This document shows positions 27,192-35,598 of a DNA stretch of 64,000 nt, piece by piece (position 1 is the stretch's first letter; every line of letters begins with the position of its first letter). The stretch covers positions 248,001 to 312,000 of the forward strand of contig NZ_WTCR01000002.1 in assembly GCF_009795715.1 (NCBI RefSeq). The letters run 5' to 3'. The position numbers and the translations under genes are program-made. The notes beneath the pieces were generated by a model. It saw nothing but the letters and a program-made list of their open reading frames with translations, was not told the DNA's origin and made no database searches. Source of the stretch: Labilibaculum euxinicum (lineage in GTDB: Bacteria > Bacteroidota > Bacteroidia > Bacteroidales > Marinifilaceae).

Positions 27192-27398
27192 ATGATCAAC
27201 AGAAGAGAATTTTTAAGAAATGGATTTAGAGGTTTGCTTTTAGGAGGTTTGGCTGTGATGAGCGGAACTCTGATTCTTCGAAATTACGGAGGTGAAGAAG
27301 CTTCATGCGATTTTGATTTTCTATGCAAAGGCTGCAATAAACTAAGTGCTTGCCGACTTCCGGAGGGGGTAAAGTTTAGAACGAAGCTTTCAAAATAA
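27192..27398 (+). CDS. Small Tat-signal Cys protein (68 aa)
   Basis: A 68-residue protein with a twin-arginine signal (NRREFLRNGFRG followed by a hydrophobic stretch) and a short Cys-rich end: CDFDFLCKGCNKLSAC, i.e. C-x5-C-x2-C-x5-C. This four-Cys set could ligate one Fe-S or Zn centre, and the Tat signal implies export after folding. It begins 3 bases after the NHL stop and precedes the Tat ferredoxin, which carries the same RRDFLN type signal. Easily missed, yet codon use and spacing agree with a real gene. Confidence 0.75.
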   Translation: MINRREFLRNGFRGLLLGGLAVMSGTLILRNYGGEEASCDFDFLCKGCNKLSACRLPEGVKFRTKLSK

Positions 27399-27410
27399 TT
27401 TGATTGAACA

Positions 27411-27980
27411 ATGATGGAAAATAAGAAGAATCGAAGAGACTTTCTCAATACCTGTTTTCGTTTTGCAGCGGGAGCTAGTATTGTGGGTGTTGCAGGAGTT
27501 TTGGCGGCAAAAAGCCAAAAAGGAGATTTTCTTTGGCAGTTAGATCCTGCAAAATGCACGCAATGCGGACGTTGTGCTACTAGTTGTGTGGTGACACCTT
27601 CGGCAGTGAAATGCATTCATGTTTACGATATGTGTGGCTATTGTGATTTGTGTGGAGGATATTTTCGTCCAAATGTAAAGAATTTATCAACCGGCGCCGA
27701 AAATCAGCTTTGTCCTACCGGAGCAATCAAACGATCTTATGTGGAAGATCCGTTTTTCAAATATGAAATTATTGATGAGCTGTGTATTGGTTGTGGAAAA
27801 TGTGTGAAGGGCTGTGGTGCATTTGGAAACGGTTCATTGCAGCTTCAGGTTAGTCACGATCTTTGTGTGAATTGCAATCAGTGCGCCATTGCCAGAGATT
27901 GTCCTTCTGATGCATTTTCAAGAGTGCCAATTGAGCAAGCCTATAAGTTTGCCGGTTTTAAAACAAATAAAAAAATATAA
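27411..27980 (+). CDS. Tat-exported 4Fe-4S ferredoxin (NapG-like)
   Basis: A 189-residue electron carrier with a twin-arginine signal (NRRDFLNTCFRF, hydrophobic AGASIVGVAGVLAA) and about four 4Fe-4S clusters: CTQCGRCATSC, the CGYCDLCGGYF plus CPTGAI set, CIGCGKCVKGC and CVNCNQCAIARDCP. It resembles NapG/PsrB-type periplasmic ferredoxins, which take electrons from a membrane partner. The adjacent gene is a NapH-like membrane ferredoxin, so together they form a NapGH-like quinol or electron-entry module with the small Cys protein. Confidence 0.88.
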   Translation: MMENKKNRRDFLNTCFRFAAGASIVGVAGVLAAKSQKGDFLWQLDPAKCTQCGRCATSCVVTPSAVKCIHVYDMCGYCDLCGGYFRPNVKNLSTGAENQLCPTGAIKRSYVEDPFFKYEIIDELCIGCGKCVKGCGAFGNGSLQLQVSHDLCVNCNQCAIARDCPSDAFSRVPIEQAYKFAGFKTNKKI

Positions 27981-27989
27981 TCGATCACA

Positions 27990-29255
27990 ATGAAGAAAAG
28001 CTTAGCCTTTATCTCTTTACTGATATTTTTTGTAGGAATGGAATTTGCAGCCTTTTCACAACAGCAGCGTTTCCCCAAACCCGAATTTGAATCAGGTTAC
28101 ACACAGCCGGTTACATCAATGCCGGTACCACGTGATGGAATGTTCGCTTTATTGGATGTATTGGTGTTAATTGCAGCTCTTAGCCTGATTACCTGGTTTA
28201 TCTTAAAGAAAAGATCAAGAACCGGAGTCGTTGCAATATCCATTTTTTCCATTTTATATTTTGGTTTTTTCAGGGAAGGATGTGTCTGTTCTGTGGGTTC
28301 CGTTCAGAATGTTGTTCTGGCCTTATTCAATCCTGGTTATCACATTCCTTTATCTGCTTTGGCATTTTTTGTGATTCCTTTAATTTATACATTGTTTTTC
28401 GGCAGAACATTTTGTGCCGGTGTTTGTCCGCTCGGAGCAGTGCAAGATGTCTTTTTGATGCGTCCTGTGACTTTAAAAAAGTGGTTGCAGAAAGTATTGG
28501 GTTTGATTCCATTCATCTATTTGGGATTATCTGTTTTATATGCAGCTACAGCAACCGATTTTATCATTTGCAGGTACGATCCTTTTGTAGGAATCTTCAG
28601 ATTCAATGCAACATTTTTCATGTTTGCCATCGGAGCAGCTTTTCTACTAATCAGCATTTTTATAGCAAGACCTTATTGTCGGTTTTTCTGTCCATATGGT
28701 GTTATTTTGAATTTAGTAAGCAGAGTTTCCAAAAATCATTTGACCATAACACCTTCCAATTGCATTCAGTGCAGACTTTGTGAGAGTTCATGTCCTTTGG
28801 ATGCCATCAACAAACCTGTTGAGGTGAAACAAATGGAAGACAAGAGATCTGCTACGCGAAGATTTATTCTATTAAGTTTAATTATTCCTGCATTAATGAT
28901 TGTTGGCGGATGGACAGGTGCAAATTTTCATGAAAATCTGGCAAAAGTGAACTCGAAAGTTCGTTTGGCAGACGAAATGCTTCATTTCGATTCTAAAACC
29001 ATGAAAGAAAGTCTGGAAATTGAAGGATTCAGAACTTCAGGAAAACCAGTTGAGCAATTGTATTTGGAAGCTTCGAATATTGTAAAACAGTTTTATTACG
29101 GCGGTTGGATTCTCGGTGCTTTTATCGGTTTGGTTATTGGTTTGGCCTTATCCGGATTGTCAACTTACCGATATAGAGAAGATTATACGCCTGACAAAGG
29201 TGACTGTGTGAGTTGTGCACGCTGTTTGAAATATTGTCCTGTGGAAAAGGATTAA
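27990..29255 (+). CDS. NapH/CcoG-like membrane ferredoxin
   Basis: A 421-residue integral membrane protein: signal or first helix, then about five membrane helices, with the CX3CP-type motifs FREGCVCSVGSVQN, CAGVCPLG and CRFFCPYG found in NapH/NosR/RdxA-like proteins. A cytoplasmic-side or periplasmic ferredoxin region has CIQCRLCESSCPLDA and, at the very end, CVSCARCLKYCP. The family takes electrons from quinols or NADH-linked donors to periplasmic oxidoreductases. Following directly on the NapG-like gene (9 bases), it is the membrane half of the module. Confidence 0.88.
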   Translation: MKKSLAFISLLIFFVGMEFAAFSQQQRFPKPEFESGYTQPVTSMPVPRDGMFALLDVLVLIAALSLITWFILKKRSRTGVVAISIFSILYFGFFREGCVCSVGSVQNVVLALFNPGYHIPLSALAFFVIPLIYTLFFGRTFCAGVCPLGAVQDVFLMRPVTLKKWLQKVLGLIPFIYLGLSVLYAATATDFIICRYDPFVGIFRFNATFFMFAIGAAFLLISIFIARPYCRFFCPYGVILNLVSRVSKNHLTITPSNCIQCRLCESSCPLDAINKPVEVKQMEDKRSATRRFILLSLIIPALMIVGGWTGANFHENLAKVNSKVRLADEMLHFDSKTMKESLEIEGFRTSGKPVEQLYLEASNIVKQFYYGGWILGAFIGLVIGLALSGLSTYRYREDYTPDKGDCVSCARCLKYCPVEKD

Positions 29256-29414
29256 CCCAAAGTAAAACAAAGGATAGCACTAAGTAGCACAAAGGAAAAA
29301 GAAGAATTTAAAGATTGAATAATAAAATGCGAATAAGAAGTTCAAAAATACTTTGCGTCCCTTTATGAAGTACTTGGAGTTCTTTGTGGTAAAACTTTTT
29401 TTGTGGTAAAAGAT

Positions 29415-31295
29415 ATGACTAACAAATTTAAAATAAATCGTACTAACCTATCCCTGTGGAAAGGTATTGCAATGGTGGCAGGAACATTCTCCTTCATAAT
29501 TTGCATGTTGGTTTTGGTAAATTACATTCAGATTAATAGAATTGATCCGGTAAATACCGAAGTGATTAACAGCTTGGTTGATCGCCTGAATGATAATCCT
29601 AATGATGATCAACTGCGGGAGCAAATCCGTGAAATGGATTTGTTGGTTCGTAAAGCCTATTTCACAAATCAGTGGCAGGTAAAAGCCGGAGGATATTTAT
29701 TTCTGTTTGGCATTATTGTTACAGCCATTGCTTTGCAGTTATTTTATGCAGGCAAGCGACAGTTACCTCAGATATCTGAAGAGGAAGAAGAGAATATCAT
29801 TCTATTTCGAGAAAAAGCAAGGAAATGGATTGTGGTTGGTGGTTTTGGAATGGTCGGAATCACTATGATATTTGCGTTTTTAACACATAAAGAGTTAGGA
29901 AATCAATTTACTGAAGCCGCTAAAATTGCCAAAGCTGAAAAAACGGAAAATACACAATCAGATGTTCCGGTTGTTGAGGTTGTTGGAAAAGAAGAGATCG
30001 CTGAGCCTGTGGTTGAAGAAAAAGTTGCAGAAGAGTTTAAGGAAGAGACTCCAAAAGAGGAAACTCTGGTTTCGGTTGCTAAGAAGGAAGAAGTCGCCGT
30101 TGAAAAAGCGAAAACCAATTCATACAAAGGAACATATCCAACGAAAGAGATGATGGCAAACTTTCCATCTTTTCGCGGACCCGGAGGAAATGCAATTGCT
30201 TATCAAAAGAATATCCCAAATGAGTGGGATGGAGCTAGTGGGAAAAATATCTTGTGGAAACAGCCTGTTCCTATTCATGCTTATAATTCACCTGTAATTT
30301 GGGGAAACAAATTGTTCCTTTCCGGAGCAAATGCAACAAGTCGTGAAGTTTATTGCTACGATAGAAACAACGGTAAATTACTTTGGACAGCTAAAGCGGA
30401 TCAAATTCCAGGATCCCCGGCAAATCCACCGGAAGTTACTCCGGATACGGGTCATGCGGCATCGACGGTAACTACAGATGGAAATTCGGTTTTTGCCGTA
30501 TTCTCAAATGGTGATCTGATTGCAGTAGATATGAGTGGGAAAAGGCAGTGGGCTAAGAATTTAGGTGTCCCTGATAATCATTACGGACATTCATCTTCTT
30601 TGATTGTTTTTGAGGACAAGCTGATTGTTCAGTACGATCAGAAAAAAAACTCGAAAGTAATGGCTTTGTCAACCTCAAATGGAGAAGAAGTCTGGAAAAC
30701 AGTGCGTAAGGTAAGAGTTTCGTGGTCATCTCCTGTGATTGTAAATAACGGAGGACAAGTTGAGGTAATACTTGCGGCTGATCCTTGCATTGCTTCTTAC
30801 GATGCGTATACAGGAAAGGAATTGTGGAAAATAGACTGTATTACCGGTGAGGTTGGCCCTTCGGTTGCTTATGCAAACGGAATTGTTTTTGCCTTAAACG
30901 AATACGCAAGTTTGGTGGCAATAAAACCGGGAGAAAAGCCTGAAATACTTTGGGAGGCATATGATTATCTTTCCGATGTTCCGAGTCCGGTTGCTTACAA
31001 CGATTTATTGTTTGTGGTGACTAGTTACGGTGCGGTTGCATGTTACAATGCAAAAGCGGGAGAAATACTTTGGGAAAAGGAGTTTGACGCAGGATTTTAT
31101 GCATCACCAATTTTGGCCGATGGCAAAATATATCTGATGGATCGAAAAGGAGTAATGCACATTTTTAAGGCAGAGAAGGAATATGTGGAGCTTGCAACAT
31201 CATCCTTGGGAGAAAAATCTGATGCATCGCCAGCTTTCGCAGATGGCAGAGTGTACATTCGTGGAGAGAAAAATCTTTATTGCATAGGGAAATAG
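29415..31295 (+). CDS. Membrane PQQ-like propeller with three N-terminal helices
   Basis: A 626-residue protein starting at ATG 29415 (the earlier GTG at 29403 adds MVKD). It has three membrane helices (about residues 15-40, 90-112 and 135-157), an acidic Glu/Val/Lys-rich linker (about 180-235) with many EE and PVVEE runs, and a periplasmic PQQ-like propeller beginning NFPSFRGPGG with blades CYDRNNGKLLWTA, AVDMSGKRQW and CYNAKAGEILWEKE. The three-helix anchor is unusual for the family and suggests a tie to a membrane electron-transfer partner. Its stop overlaps the start region of the NuoE/NuoF fusion (ATG at 31298). Confidence 0.8.
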   Translation: MTNKFKINRTNLSLWKGIAMVAGTFSFIICMLVLVNYIQINRIDPVNTEVINSLVDRLNDNPNDDQLREQIREMDLLVRKAYFTNQWQVKAGGYLFLFGIIVTAIALQLFYAGKRQLPQISEEEEENIILFREKARKWIVVGGFGMVGITMIFAFLTHKELGNQFTEAAKIAKAEKTENTQSDVPVVEVVGKEEIAEPVVEEKVAEEFKEETPKEETLVSVAKKEEVAVEKAKTNSYKGTYPTKEMMANFPSFRGPGGNAIAYQKNIPNEWDGASGKNILWKQPVPIHAYNSPVIWGNKLFLSGANATSREVYCYDRNNGKLLWTAKADQIPGSPANPPEVTPDTGHAASTVTTDGNSVFAVFSNGDLIAVDMSGKRQWAKNLGVPDNHYGHSSSLIVFEDKLIVQYDQKKNSKVMALSTSNGEEVWKTVRKVRVSWSSPVIVNNGGQVEVILAADPCIASYDAYTGKELWKIDCITGEVGPSVAYANGIVFALNEYASLVAIKPGEKPEILWEAYDYLSDVPSPVAYNDLLFVVTSYGAVACYNAKAGEILWEKEFDAGFYASPILADGKIYLMDRKGVMHIFKAEKEYVELATSSLGEKSDASPAFADGRVYIRGEKNLYCIGK

Positions 31296-31297
31296 AT

Positions 31298-33640
31298 ATG
31301 GAGAAGATGATCGATTTTGTAGATGGAGTTGTTGCTGATATTGGGAAAGAGCCGGATAAGGTAATTCCCATTTTGCAGGCAATTCAGGGGAAATTTAACT
31401 ATTTACCCGAATCTGCTTTGAAAAGAGTTTGTGAAATTACAACCATTACAGAAGCTCAAATCACCGGGATTTCAACTTTCTACTCGCAGTTTCGTCATCA
31501 GCCGGTGGGGAAACACATTATTCGGGTTTGTGTTGGTACAGCCTGCCATGTAAAAGGGGCAAAGCAGGTATACGATGGTTTTCGCCGTGAATTGGGATTG
31601 GAAAAAGGCATAGATACCGATGCTCAGAAACTTTTTACGGTAGAGGAAGTTGCCTGCTTGGGTTGTTGTACACTCGCACCGGTGGTTCAGATTGATGCGG
31701 TTACTTACGGTCATGTTGAAACGGGTAAAGTAGCTGAAATTATAGAGGATTTTAAAAATCTGGGACCAAGCGAAGAAAAAATTGTGAGAGAAGTGACTGA
31801 AGACGGGATCTCTCAGGGTGAAATTCGAATTGGACTGGGATCATGCTGTATTGCAAGTGGTAGTTCCGGAGTGAAAGAGGAACTGGAAAAGACATTGGCT
31901 GAGAATAAGATTAAAGTAGATGTGAAACAAGTTGGTTGTGTTGGTGTTTGCAATCAGGTTCCCATGATGGAAATTCATAAAAATGGGGAAGCAGCAACCT
32001 ACTATACAAAAATCAATGCAAATGAAGTCGGCGAAATCATAGAGAAGCACTTTCGCTCGGAGAATTGGATGAGTCGTTTCAAAAACCGCTTTTACAATTA
32101 CGCTGAGAACTTTACTTTTTCAGATATCCCTAAAAGTTCGAACCGATACAATTCGAATGAAGAGCATACGCCAATTGCAGAGTTCCTGAAAGGACAGGTA
32201 AACATTGCAACCGAATTCCGGGGAGAAATAAAACCTTCAGATTTCGAAGAATACTTGACCAAACATGGTTTCGAAGCCTTTAAGAAATGCCTGAATGAGC
32301 TTTCTGCTGATGAGATTATTTCGGAAATTGAAAAAAGCGGACTAAAAGGTCGCGGAGGAGCTGGTTTTCCTTCTGCTATCAAATGGAAAATGGTTCAGAA
32401 CGCAAAGTCTGATCAAAAATACATCATCTGTAATGGTGATGAGGGAGATCCGGGTGCATTTATGGATCGAATGCTGCTGGAATCTTATCCGTTCCGAATT
32501 ATTGAAGGAATATTAATTGGTGCTTACGCTGTTGGAGCAACCGAAGGCAGACTTTACATACGGGCAGAATATCCGCTTGCAGTAAAGCGGATTAAGGAAG
32601 GCTTGAAAATCTGCAAAAGCAGAGGATTGTTGGGGGAAAATATTTTAGGTTCTGATTTTTCTTTTGAATTGAAAGTGTTTGAGGGAGCAGGAGCTTTTGT
32701 TTGTGGTGAAGAAACTGCTTTAATTGCATCGATTGAAGGCAAAAGGGGAATTCCGCAGTTACGGCCACCTTATCCGGCAGAAAAAGGATTATGGGATCAA
32801 CCTACTTTGATCAACAATACGGAGACTTTCTCTTTGATTCCATACATCATTCGAAATGGTGCGGAAGCATTCAGTAAAATTGGAACAGAAAAAAGTAAGG
32901 GGACTAAAGTGTTTGCCTTAGCTGGTAAAATAAATCGAGGAGGATTGATTGAAGTTCCTATGGGTATTACGATCAGGCAGATTGTAGAAGAAATTGGCGG
33001 AGGCATTGCCAACGGAAAGCAATTTAAGGCGGTTCAGATTGGAGGTCCATCGGGTGGCTGTATTCCTGCTTCCATGTCTGATACGGCAATCGACTTTGAT
33101 TCTTTGAAAGAAGTGGGTGCCATGATGGGTTCCGGAGGATTAATCGTTTTGGATGAATCGGATTGCATGGTTGATATTGCTCACTATTTCCTATCCTTTA
33201 CTCAGGAGGAATCTTGCGGGCGATGCACATTCTGTAGAATTGGCACACAGCGGATGTTGGAAATCCTGCAAAAGATAAAGACAGGAAAAGGAAAAATGAG
33301 CGATTTGGATTTGCTCGAACAGCTGGCAATAAATACTCAAAAAGGAAGTATTTGTGGATTGGGAAGAACAGCTCCAAATCCGGTATTATCGACCTTAAAG
33401 TATTTCCGGCATGAATATGAAGCACACATTAACGGCAAATGCCCGTCTGGCAAATGCGAAGAGCTAATTCGCTACGAAATAAACGACAATTGCACAGGTT
33501 GCACAAAATGTGCGCAGCGTTGTCCCGTAGATGCAATCAAAGCAAAACCTTACGAATTGCACGAGGTGGACAATGAATTGTGCATTAAATGCGATATCTG
33601 TAAACAAATTTGTCCGGTAGATGCCGTTGAAATTAAATAA
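31298..33640 (+). CDS. NuoE-NuoF/HydC-HydB-type fusion, NADH-binding Fe-S flavoprotein
   Basis: A 780-residue soluble flavoprotein with these parts in order: a NuoE/HydC-like thioredoxin 2Fe-2S domain (about 1-155; CVGTACHV, CLGCC), a second thioredoxin-like 2Fe-2S domain (about 170-245; GLGSCC, GCVGVC), the NuoF core (about 300-480) with NADH motif GLKGRGGAGFPS and FMN motif CNGDEGDPGAFMDR, an SLBB segment, the 4Fe-4S site SCGRCTFCRIG, and two C-terminal 4Fe-4S ferredoxin motifs (CTGCTKCAQRCP, CIKCDICKQICP). This domain order is that of HydC fused to HydB, the NADH-binding subunits of electron-bifurcating complexes (Bfu family). I take ATG 31298; an upstream TTG at 31280 is less likely. Confidence 0.9.
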   Translation: MEKMIDFVDGVVADIGKEPDKVIPILQAIQGKFNYLPESALKRVCEITTITEAQITGISTFYSQFRHQPVGKHIIRVCVGTACHVKGAKQVYDGFRRELGLEKGIDTDAQKLFTVEEVACLGCCTLAPVVQIDAVTYGHVETGKVAEIIEDFKNLGPSEEKIVREVTEDGISQGEIRIGLGSCCIASGSSGVKEELEKTLAENKIKVDVKQVGCVGVCNQVPMMEIHKNGEAATYYTKINANEVGEIIEKHFRSENWMSRFKNRFYNYAENFTFSDIPKSSNRYNSNEEHTPIAEFLKGQVNIATEFRGEIKPSDFEEYLTKHGFEAFKKCLNELSADEIISEIEKSGLKGRGGAGFPSAIKWKMVQNAKSDQKYIICNGDEGDPGAFMDRMLLESYPFRIIEGILIGAYAVGATEGRLYIRAEYPLAVKRIKEGLKICKSRGLLGENILGSDFSFELKVFEGAGAFVCGEETALIASIEGKRGIPQLRPPYPAEKGLWDQPTLINNTETFSLIPYIIRNGAEAFSKIGTEKSKGTKVFALAGKINRGGLIEVPMGITIRQIVEEIGGGIANGKQFKAVQIGGPSGGCIPASMSDTAIDFDSLKEVGAMMGSGGLIVLDESDCMVDIAHYFLSFTQEESCGRCTFCRIGTQRMLEILQKIKTGKGKMSDLDLLEQLAINTQKGSICGLGRTAPNPVLSTLKYFRHEYEAHINGKCPSGKCEELIRYEINDNCTGCTKCAQRCPVDAIKAKPYELHEVDNELCIKCDICKQICPVDAVEIK

Positions 33641-33716
33641 TGAGTAAATGAGGTGTACAGTTAAGAACTACAGTTTTTTTTAGAATCTTATATCTCACAT
33701 CTCTAATCTCAAAATA

Positions 33717-33753
33717 AAGACCTGACAGCGTTCGAAGATCCTGTCAGCGTCTT
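33717..33753. repeat. Dispersed palindromic repeat, AAGAC-CTGACAG/CTGTCAG family
   Basis: AAGACCTGACAG...CTGTCAGCGTCTT. The same family recurs at 35547-35572 and 49339-49375 and only in gaps of the gene array. Confidence 0.6.
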
Positions 33754-33850
33754 ATTGATGAATGAGAAAATTAAATATAGTTAATGAGTGAATAAGGATT
33801 GAGTGCATGACAAATGAATTCTCTCATCTCTTATCTCAAATCTAAATATA

Positions 33851-35398
33851 ATGCCAAAACTAACGATAGACAATATAGCCATCAATGTTCCCGAAGGAAC
33901 AACTGTTCTGCAAGCAGCGCAATCAGTAGGAATTGAGATTCCCAGTATGTGCTATTTGGAGGGATGCAGCAATCATCCTACCTGCATGGTTTGTATGGTG
34001 CGAAACAACAAGAATCAGCAAATGCTGCCTTCCTGTGCTGCCATTGCAACCGAAGGAATGGATTTGGCCAGCGATGATGCTGAAGTATTTGAAGCACGCA
34101 AGGAGGCAATTGAATTGTTGTTGAGCGATCATGTTGGCGATTGCGAGGCACCTTGCCGTGTGGCTTGTCCGGCCTATATGGACATTCCGAAAATGAACAG
34201 ATTCATTGCTGCGGGTAAATTTGATGAGGCTTTAAAGATTGTAAAAGAGGAAATTGCCCTTCCGGGGATTTTAGGACACATTTGTTCTGCGCCTTGCGAG
34301 AAAGTCTGCCGGCGTAAGGATGTCGATCAGGCAGTTTCCATTTGCCTGTTGAAGCGAATTTCGGCAGATGAAGAGGAGTCTTTCTATTTTCCGGATAATA
34401 AAGAAGCAAGTGGTAAAAAGGCAGCAGTTATTGGTTCCGGTCCGGCCGGATTATCGGCAGCCTATCATTTGGTAAAAGATGGACATACCTGCGAGCTATT
34501 CGAGAAAGAAAACCGCTTGGGAGGAAGTTTGCTTGAAGCGATCGAAAAAGGGGACTTGTCTGAAGATATCCTGACAAGGGAAATAGAAATACTGAAACAA
34601 TTTGGCGTGGTTTTTCACATCGGCAAAAAAATTGAAAAAGAGAACTGGGAACAGATCAAATCCGGTTTTGACGCTGTAATTCTGGCAACAGGAAGTGGTC
34701 TTGAAAATGGGGAGGAATTAGGCTTAAAATTAGCGAAGGCTGGCTTGTGGGCAGACAGCAACGCGTTCGCTACCGATCAGCCGGGAATTTTTGCCACAGG
34801 CAGTGCAATCCGTACTCAAAAAATGGCAGTGAAAGCGGTGGCAATGGGAAAAGAAACAGCATGGTCGGTGGATGAGTTTTTGCGAAATGGAGAAGGAAAA
34901 GCAACAAAGCGGGCATTCAATTCACGACTTGGAACGTTGCGAAAAGAAGAGTTGAGTGAGTATTTGAAAGAGTCCGTTTCGGGTGATCGTGTAGAGGCAA
35001 AATCCGAAAAGGGATTTACAAAAGAGGAAGCCATGCAGGAAGCTGCCAGATGTTTGCATTGCGATTGCCGCAAATTGGACAATTGTAAGCTTCGTGTTTG
35101 TGCAGACATACACGATGCCGATCGCAGAAGATTTTCATTCGGCGAGCGAAACAATGTGGTGAAATATTGCAATCATGAGAGTATTATTTACGAGCCCGAA
35201 AAGTGCATTAAGTGCGGACTTTGCATCGAAATTGCGGGCAAACATAAGGAAGAAACAGGGTTGACCAATATCGGACGGGGTTTTACCGTTAAAGTATCGG
35301 TACCTTTTAATCAAGATATTAATAAAGCATTGACTGTTGCAGCAAAAGAGTGTGCAGAGGCTTGTCCTACGGGAGCTATATCGCTTCGCTCTAATTAG
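33851..35398 (+). CDS. NuoG-like/GltD-like FAD-Fe-S protein lacking the NAD(P)H domain
   Basis: A 515-residue flavoprotein. Residues 1-75 are a 2Fe-2S ferredoxin of the NuoG/HydA type (CYLEGC, CMVCM, PSC); about 95-160 the GltD-type Fe-S domain (CEAPCRVACP, CSAPCEKVC); about 180-340 the FAD-binding part with AAVIGSGPAGLSAAYH and an ATGSA-type end. The usual second Rossmann domain for NADPH between them is missing: the chain runs from GFDAVILATGSG straight to DQPGIFATGSA. The C-terminus (about 390-515) has RCLHCDC, EKCIKCGLC and CAEACPTGA with an ETGLTNIGRGF motif like NuoG. It follows the NuoEF-like fusion and is probably its partner, with NADH served there. Confidence 0.82.
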   Translation: MPKLTIDNIAINVPEGTTVLQAAQSVGIEIPSMCYLEGCSNHPTCMVCMVRNNKNQQMLPSCAAIATEGMDLASDDAEVFEARKEAIELLLSDHVGDCEAPCRVACPAYMDIPKMNRFIAAGKFDEALKIVKEEIALPGILGHICSAPCEKVCRRKDVDQAVSICLLKRISADEEESFYFPDNKEASGKKAAVIGSGPAGLSAAYHLVKDGHTCELFEKENRLGGSLLEAIEKGDLSEDILTREIEILKQFGVVFHIGKKIEKENWEQIKSGFDAVILATGSGLENGEELGLKLAKAGLWADSNAFATDQPGIFATGSAIRTQKMAVKAVAMGKETAWSVDEFLRNGEGKATKRAFNSRLGTLRKEELSEYLKESVSGDRVEAKSEKGFTKEEAMQEAARCLHCDCRKLDNCKLRVCADIHDADRRRFSFGERNNVVKYCNHESIIYEPEKCIKCGLCIEIAGKHKEETGLTNIGRGFTVKVSVPFNQDINKALTVAAKECAEACPTGAISLRSN

Positions 35399-35414
35399 GA
35401 ATTAATAGTTAAAA

Positions 35415-35464
35415 CCTCACCCTTAATCCCTATCCTCGAGGAGAAGGGGCCGGGGGATGAGGTC
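35415..35464. repeat. Dispersed palindromic repeat, ACCTCACCC...GGGGATGAGGT family
   Basis: A 50-base imperfect palindrome with a CTCGAG-GAG core. Related shorter palindromes lie at 44547-44585, 46240-46315 and 49432-49483. This is a common type of Bacteroidota intergenic repeat. Confidence 0.6.
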
Positions 35465-35546
35465 AGAAACAATAATGAATTAGGAATTAAAAAGTAAGCA
35501 GGGTATTTCGACATGAAGTCCGGAGATCTTGTTTTAATTAAAGGAA

Positions 35547-35572
35547 AGACCTGACAGCGAACCTGTCAGAGT
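35547..35572. repeat. Second copy of the CTGACAG/CTGTCAG palindrome
   Basis: AGACCTGACAGCGAACCTGTCAGAGT, shorter than the copy at 33717. Confidence 0.55.
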
Positions 35573-35598
35573 ATTACAAATAGGAGAAGAAATTAAAA

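Noticed and set aside
29256-29402. Imperfect inverted repeat CAAAGGATAGCACTAAG ... CTTTGTGGTAAAA as a control site
   Set aside because: It belongs to the common CACAAAG-type filler sequence of Bacteroidota gaps; no specific role can be supported.
33641-33850. A missed small gene between the NuoEF-like fusion and its partner
   Set aside because: Only filler repeats (CTGACAG palindrome, TCTCATATC-type runs) are present; no frame with coding character.
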